A DNA stretch of 8,539 nt, taken from NCBI GenBank assembly GCA_040904025.1, contig JBBDUG010000010.1, forward strand, positions 1 through 8,539, read 5' to 3'. Below the pieces are notes generated by a model. The model searched no databases. It worked only from the letters and a program-made list of their open reading frames with translations, and was not told where the DNA came from. The position numbers and the translations under genes are program-made. Source of the stretch: JBBDUG01 sp040904025. GTDB lineage: Bacteria > Patescibacteriota > Minisyncoccia > Phycocordibacterales > SW-6-46-9. This document shows, one piece after another, positions 4,797 through 8,539 of this stretch. Each line of letters starts with the position of its first letter. The first letter of the stretch is position 1.

Positions 4797-6230
4797 ATGA
4801 AAGAGAAATATACACCTACTATTGGACTTGAAGTCCATGCACAACTGAAGACAAAAACAAAGATGTTTTGTAACTCAAAGAATGATCCTGACGAAGAGAG
4901 GCCGAATGTAAATATTTGTCCTGTATGTATGGGCCATCCTGGGACACTTCCTGTTATAAATAAAGAAGCGGTACGACACGTACTACGAGTCGGTGTTGCT
5001 GTTGAGGGAGAACTTGCTGACTTTACCGAGTTTGATCGGAAGAATTATTTCTATCCCGATATTCCCAAGGGGTATCAGATTAGTCAGTACAAGTATCCAC
5101 TTGTAAGGGGCGGAAAGCTTGCTGGGGTAGAACTCACACGCATTCATTTAGAGGAAGATACCGCTCGCTCTATTCATGAAGGAGAAGAGAGCATTGTTGA
5201 TTTTAACCGTGCTGGTATCCCACTAATGGAGTTGGTTACAGAACCAGTGATTCACTCAGCAGATGAGGCTGTACGCTTTGCGCGTGAGCTTCAACTACTT
5301 CTTCGTTACCTTGGAGCAGGGGATGCAAACATGGAAAAAGGAGAAATGCGTGTTGAAGCAAATATTTCTGTAAGTAAAGATGATAGTTTAGGAACTAAAG
5401 TTGAAGTTAAAAACCTCAACTCATTTAAAGTTGTCGAATCAGCAATAGAGCTTGAAGTTGAGCGACAAATTGACCTCCTTGAAAGGGGAGAAGAGGTTAG
5501 TCAGGAGACTCGTGGTTGGGATGAAAGTAAGCAGAACACCTTCTCACAACGCAGAAAAGAGGAGTCTCATGATTATCGATACTTTCCAGACCCGGATATA
5601 CCTAAATTGAAGATAAGTGAAATAGAAACTTTTGAAAAAAGTGTTATTTTAGAAAATCTTCCCGAATTACCTGATGAAAAAAGGAAAAGATATGAAAAAA
5701 CACTCTCCGTCAAGGACACGGGAATAGATATTTTTCTAGTCAATCCTCAACTTGGAGATTTTTTCGACAAAGTCATAAATCTTTTAGAAAATAATGACGA
5801 CATAAAAAATGCCGAAGAGGCAATTAAACTCTCCGCAAATTATCTAACATCAGATGTAATTGGGATGATGGAAGAAAAAGGGGACCTTGGAGGACTGGAA
5901 GCAGAATCTTTTGCTCGTCTGATAGAGATGATTCAATTAGATGAACTGTCATCTCGAGGTGCCAAAGATACACTTGCAATTTTATATGCAGAGGGGGGAG
6001 ATCCAAAAGAGATTGCAGAAAAGGAAGACCTTATTCAATCTAGTGATGAGGGAGAATTATTACAACTAGCCCAAGAGGTTATCGAAGAAAATCCAGAGGC
6101 GGTTGAAGAATACAAAGGTGGTAAAGAAGCTGCTCTTAAATATCTTATGGGACAGGGAATGAGGAAGAGTGGAGGTTCTGCAAATCCGGAGGTTCTTGAA
6201 CAATTACTACACAAAGAGCTCAAAAAATAG
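4797..6230 (+). CDS. gatB: Asp-tRNA(Asn)/Glu-tRNA(Gln) amidotransferase subunit B
   Basis: This encodes 477 residues, the usual GatB length. The N terminus has I9-GLEVHAQL; the zinc-knuckle region has F24-C25 and C41-P-V-C44; the family signature F79-DRKNYFYPDIPKGYQISQ is complete. 'HLEEDTARS', 'RAGIPLMELVTEP', 'RVEANIS' and 'RYFPDPDIP' complete the kinase-like cradle. From about residue 330 the helical GatB/YqeY tail domain follows and ends with the conserved 'GQGMRKSGGSANPEVLEQLL'. Within GatCAB it activates mischarged Glu-tRNA(Gln) or Asp-tRNA(Asn) for amidation. The second Cys of the usual C-x-C pair is Ser27, leaving three of four zinc ligands. gatA and gatC are not in the window. An intrinsic terminator follows 71 bp downstream. 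Confidence 0.97.
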   Translation: MKEKYTPTIGLEVHAQLKTKTKMFCNSKNDPDEERPNVNICPVCMGHPGTLPVINKEAVRHVLRVGVAVEGELADFTEFDRKNYFYPDIPKGYQISQYKYPLVRGGKLAGVELTRIHLEEDTARSIHEGEESIVDFNRAGIPLMELVTEPVIHSADEAVRFARELQLLLRYLGAGDANMEKGEMRVEANISVSKDDSLGTKVEVKNLNSFKVVESAIELEVERQIDLLERGEEVSQETRGWDESKQNTFSQRRKEESHDYRYFPDPDIPKLKISEIETFEKSVILENLPELPDEKRKRYEKTLSVKDTGIDIFLVNPQLGDFFDKVINLLENNDDIKNAEEAIKLSANYLTSDVIGMMEEKGDLGGLEAESFARLIEMIQLDELSSRGAKDTLAILYAEGGDPKEIAEKEDLIQSSDEGELLQLAQEVIEENPEAVEEYKGGKEAALKYLMGQGMRKSGGSANPEVLEQLLHKELKK

Positions 6231-6301
6231 AGTTCACAGCATAACGTAAAAAATCGGTAGAAGGCTCTAATAATAGACATAATAAGGGGGAGATAAGGAT
6301 T

Positions 6302-6337
6302 AGGATTCAAGAAAGGTCTTGGGTCTTTTTTTATTTT
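6302..6337 (+). terminator. Rho-independent terminator after gatB
   Basis: AGGATTCAAGA (6302-6312) pairs with TCTTGGGTCTT (6317-6327) around the loop AAGG. The 11-bp stem has three G-T wobbles. It runs into TTTTTTT-A-TTTT (6326-6337). The position after gatB and the T-run make this a standard intrinsic terminator. Confidence 0.7.
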
Positions 6338-6612
6338 GTATCGACAAACAGTGAATAAACCCCTTCTCTTAGGAGGGCTATATATCGCTTAATAAAAGTA
6401 TATTTAATCTCGTTTATGGCATTTATCGAACCTCTATACTTTTGTGAAACAGGGGACTCTCCTTATTAAAGATCAATTATTAACCATGCCTAGTCTTAGA
6501 ATTTAGATAGAAAATAAGGAGGCATGCTCTTAAAAACCTTAATTTAGCTCTATTTTGAATTTCTGCGAATGGTAGTAAAAGTTGTATATTTACTTTTTTA
6601 ACGTGAGTAGTT

Positions 6613-6699
6613 TTAAGCCCCCTATTAAGCCTTGTATTTACACCTCTTTTTTCTTTCTAGATAACAACAGTCTGTTTGATTTGACACTTTTGTTAAGCC
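6613..6699 (+). repeat. Three direct copies of TTAAGCC
   Basis: TTAAGCC occurs at 6613-6619, 6625-6631 and 6693-6699, all in the same orientation. The first two are 12 bp apart from start to start. The third lies in the spacer of the TTGACA promoter at 6681-6709, where a bound protein would interfere with RNA polymerase. I saw no inverted GGCTTAA copy in this gap. Confidence 0.4.
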
Positions 6700-6709
6700 G
6701 TATTATATC
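6681..6709 (+). promoter_or_regulatory. Upstream promoter of the HTH-fibre gene
   Basis: A perfect TTGACA (6681-6686) is followed by 17 bp and TATATC (6704-6709, 4 of 6). Transcription would start near 6716 and give a leader of about 53 nt containing the TTATCCACA motif. Confidence 0.5.
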
Positions 6710-6724
6710 TCGCGTGAACGAGGG

Positions 6725-6733
6725 TTATCCACA
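6725..6733 (+). promoter_or_regulatory. Single perfect DnaA-box-like 9-mer
   Basis: TTATCCACA is an exact match to the DnaA box consensus TTATNCACA. It is the only one I noticed in the window. It lies between the two possible promoters of the next gene. One box does not make an origin; regulation by DnaA, or chance, are the alternatives. Confidence 0.3.
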
Positions 6734-6752
6734 AGAAGAATGTTTCTTACGT

Positions 6753-6761
6753 TGGTAAAAT
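6753..6761 (+). promoter_or_regulatory. Extended -10 at the start of the HTH-fibre gene
   Basis: TGGTAAAAT has the TGn extension and a 5-of-6 -10 box (TAAAAT, 6756-6761), ending seven bases before the ATG. It would produce a leaderless transcript. There is no good -35, which extended -10 promoters can do without. Confidence 0.4.
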
Positions 6762-6768
6762 ATAAGTA

Positions 6769-8539
6769 ATGGAAGAGACCCTTTCAATCAACGGAAAAAC
6801 TTTTATCTCATCAAAGAAAGCATCTGAGCTTACCGGCTATACGCGTGACTATGTTGGACAGCTTGCACGAGAGGGTCGTATTGATTCTCGCAAGATTGGA
6901 CGAGCTCGGTTTATTGATAAGGATCAACTTCTTCAATATTTTTATTCTCAAAATGGCGATGCAGAAAAATCTCAGTTAAAGAAGCAGAAAGCTAAAAAGA
7001 AAAAGTCTACTAAAACGAAGGACTCTAAAAAAACTAAGAGTCAGGTAAAACCAAAAGGACAAAAGACTAAGGAAAAGATCGATTATCTGGACGATGAATC
7101 TTTTGATGCTGTAGAGACTAAAAGAGAAGTTTCCGTACAAGAGTCAGAATCAAAAGAATCTGATGTAAAAGATTCCGTTGTCATAGACAAGGGGACTGAA
7201 AGAAATATTCCCGTTGCTTCACCATATACACAGGTTCTACCCAATGATTCCTTGAAACGCAAAGTTTCTGCGCTTGTAATTGCTCTGATGGTTGTTTTCG
7301 GTCCATACTTTTTCATGGAGACAGATGTTGAACTTAATCATGTTCGGGGTGCGGTGGAACATACCGCCTCTATTGCTCAACGTACCCCTGGTTACCTCCA
7401 ACAACATCTTCAAGACTCTATTCAATCACTTTCAGATACGAGAGATGTGCTAGCAGCAGTTGAGGTATCAGGACTTCTTGAGTCAATAGCTGAGAATACA
7501 TATCGCAACATGCAGGCTCTCTTTCGTTCATTTCAGAAAGAAGAGTCCGCTCTTGTGCAAGAGGGCGATGGTCGTGAACGATCTACACCTCTTTCTAAGG
7601 AAGATGATGAATCCCAATCAACATCAACTCCTACCACAACACCACTACAAAGTAATGGTGTCGCAATAGAGGCTCCTCCGCGAATCATTGAGCGTATTAT
7701 CGAGCGCACATCTACATCTGCGGTCACACGGTCTGAACTTAACCTCCGCCTTTCAAACGTAGCTGAAGATATACAAGAGGGTGATAGACGTATTGAGTCC
7801 CTCATATCACAAGTTGAGGAAGAGGTGGAGCGTGTTCATTTTATTTCTGGAAAGCAAGATCAAAATATACGCGAAGATATACACGCAAGTATTGCAAAGT
7901 CGATTAATACGCAAACTCTCTCTGTATCTGGTAATACGGCGTTGGATGTAGATACGTTCTTTGTTGATTCGGAGAAGAATAGAGTGGGTATTGGTACTCA
8001 AGATCCCGGAGCTCTTTTAGATGTAGCTGGTCTCTTTACCGTCTCCACAGACGGTTCTGTGTCGATCACTTCCTCATCAGGAGATCTTGATGTTGGAGGA
8101 GGTTTGTCTATAGACGGATCTGCAACTACAACCGGGAGTATAACCTCCTTTACCTCTCTGACTGCACCATTTCTTTCAGCAACCTCCACCACAGCAACCT
8201 CTACCTTTTCGGGAGACCTCTCTGTTGATGGTCAATCTATTTTTTCTGATAACCTCTCCGTTACAGGAACCCTTTCTGCATATACTCTCCTTACCACTCC
8301 GTATATAACAGCCACCTCCACCACTGCAACCTCCACCTTCGCCGGAGGCATCAATGTAAACAACGGATCTTTTGTATACGACCACAGTACTGGAAACATA
8401 GGTATAGGCACAGAGTCCCCACAAAGCAAGTTCGTCATCACAAGCAATGACCTCACAAGCAACTCAACAGACACCTTTGTAGTCGACTCTCCCACAAACG
8501 ACTCCACAACATCCGTTGCACACTTTAAAAACTCAGACA
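6769..8539 (+). CDS. Membrane-anchored HTH protein with external coiled-coil/beta-repeat fibre, 3' end missing
   Basis: The frame is open from the ATG at 6769 to the window end: 590 residues, no stop. Residues 14-58 read as an excisionase/MerR-like helix-turn-helix ('SKKASELTGYTRDYVGQLAREG', then a wing-like 'RKIGRARFI' and 'LLQYF'). Residues 67-103 are a lysine-rich linker and 105-160 an acidic, disordered one. One hydrophobic segment, V166 to M183, preceded by K163-R-K, would place the N terminus inside and the rest outside. Beyond it come helical stretches (about 190-265), a Ser/Thr/Pro-rich part (about 280-300), 'PPRIIERIIERT' (303-314), a coiled coil (about 325-385), then beta-type repeats: 'NRVGIGT' near 404-410, 'NIGIGT' near 543-548, and 44-residue units with 'TATSTF'. 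No signal peptide and no Cys. Such fibres occur in Parcubacteria, but the function is unknown; attachment or signalling is inference. Confidence 0.8.
   Translation, partial: MEETLSINGKTFISSKKASELTGYTRDYVGQLAREGRIDSRKIGRARFIDKDQLLQYFYSQNGDAEKSQLKKQKAKKKKSTKTKDSKKTKSQVKPKGQKTKEKIDYLDDESFDAVETKREVSVQESESKESDVKDSVVIDKGTERNIPVASPYTQVLPNDSLKRKVSALVIALMVVFGPYFFMETDVELNHVRGAVEHTASIAQRTPGYLQQHLQDSIQSLSDTRDVLAAVEVSGLLESIAENTYRNMQALFRSFQKEESALVQEGDGRERSTPLSKEDDESQSTSTPTTTPLQSNGVAIEAPPRIIERIIERTSTSAVTRSELNLRLSNVAEDIQEGDRRIESLISQVEEEVERVHFISGKQDQNIREDIHASIAKSINTQTLSVSGNTALDVDTFFVDSEKNRVGIGTQDPGALLDVAGLFTVSTDGSVSITSSSGDLDVGGGLSIDGSATTTGSITSFTSLTAPFLSATSTTATSTFSGDLSVDGQSIFSDNLSVTGTLSAYTLLTTPYITATSTTATSTFAGGINVNNGSFVYDHSTGNIGIGTESPQSKFVITSNDLTSNSTDTFVVDSPTNDSTTSVAHFKNSD
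8158..8348 (+). repeat. 44-residue tandem repeat in the fibre region
   Basis: Two units of 132 bp start at L464 (8158) and L508 (8290). Their cores align as L-T-A-P-F-L-S-ATSTTATSTF-S-G and L-T-T-P-Y-I-T-ATSTTATSTF-A-G, followed by 'LSV' and 'INV'. The DNA keeps the ACCTCCACCAC-GCAACCTC pattern. The repeat probably continues beyond the window. Confidence 0.65.

Larger units (their letters stand above)
6338..6768. other. AT-rich intergenic region without a visible gene
   Basis: I see no convincing protein gene, tRNA or known structured RNA in these 431 bases. Only very short reading frames occur, for example 17 codons at 6416-6469. Two small inverted repeats are present: CCCTTC/GGAGGG at 6361-6377 and CATGCCT (6485-6491)/AGGCATG (6520-6526). 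The right half holds three TTAAGCC copies, a TTGACA promoter, a DnaA-box-like 9-mer and an extended -10, all upstream of the surface-protein gene. It is best read as a long regulatory region, possibly with an unrecognised small RNA. Confidence 0.5.

Noticed and set aside
6416..6469. 17-codon reading frame in the gap (starts MAFIEPLYF)
   Set aside because: Too short, no promoter close by and no recognisable peptide family; the similarity of its first codons to the obg start looks like coincidence.
6338..6768. Replication origin
   Set aside because: Only one DnaA box, no dnaA/dnaN neighbours and no clear 13-mer array; reported as a low-interest observation instead.
7083..8507. Several minus-strand open frames of 62-91 codons
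   Set aside because: They lie opposite the long fibre gene, are Ser/Arg/Val-rich mirror images of its Thr/Ser/Glu codons, and have no family features or promoters.
1..8539. CRISPR array, tRNA or rRNA genes, insertion sequences
   Set aside because: No regularly spaced repeats, no cloverleaf with a CCA end, no rRNA-like sequence and no transposase motif were seen on either strand.

Overview
The window looks like a chromosomal segment of an uncultivated Candidate Phyla Radiation (Patescibacteria) bacterium, probably of the Parcubacteria type. This is an inference. It rests on the small, tightly packed genes, the lack of Shine-Dalgarno sequences before nearly all start codons, -10 boxes lying almost on top of several start codons, and a large surface protein with 'TATSTF' and 'GIGT' repeats of the kind I associate with that group. 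I cannot name a species.

Layout. (1) 1-1210: the 3' end of a small polytopic membrane protein (Phage_holin_4_2/YvlD-like), followed after one base by a MYG1/UPF0160-type DHH-like phosphoesterase. (2) 1207-1521, minus strand: a short coiled-coil protein converging on MYG1, with the two stop codons overlapping in TTAA. (3) 1592-2196: a MazEF-type toxin-antitoxin pair (RHH antitoxin, MazF/PemK RNase) with ATGA overlap; a palindrome spans its promoter. (4) 2230-3684: an AbiE pair (AbiEi wHTH antitoxin, AbiEii nucleotidyltransferase) with its own promoter and an inverted repeat in the leader. The pair lies between two near-identical 12-bp sequences, which suggests an inserted cassette. (5) 3731-6230: two housekeeping genes, obg (ribosome-associated GTPase) and gatB (amidotransferase for Gln-tRNA and Asn-tRNA), closed by an intrinsic terminator at 6302-6337. 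(6) 6338-6768: an AT-rich gap without a visible gene, carrying a TTGACA promoter, three TTAAGCC copies, one perfect DnaA box (TTATCCACA) and an extended -10. (7) 6769-8539 and beyond: a large protein, open at the window end, with an N-terminal helix-turn-helix domain, a basic linker, one membrane segment, coiled coils and an external beta-repeat fibre.

How the parts fit. Two independent toxin-antitoxin/abortive-infection modules sit between otherwise ordinary core genes and make a small defence or stabilisation island. The most unusual item is the last gene. It joins a predicted cytoplasmic DNA-binding domain through one transmembrane helix to a surface fibre, and the promoter region in front of it is rich in repeated motifs. 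A second pattern across the window is that five of the six promoters I can place would give leaderless or nearly leaderless mRNAs; the exception is abiE, which has a leader of about 34 nt holding a hairpin.
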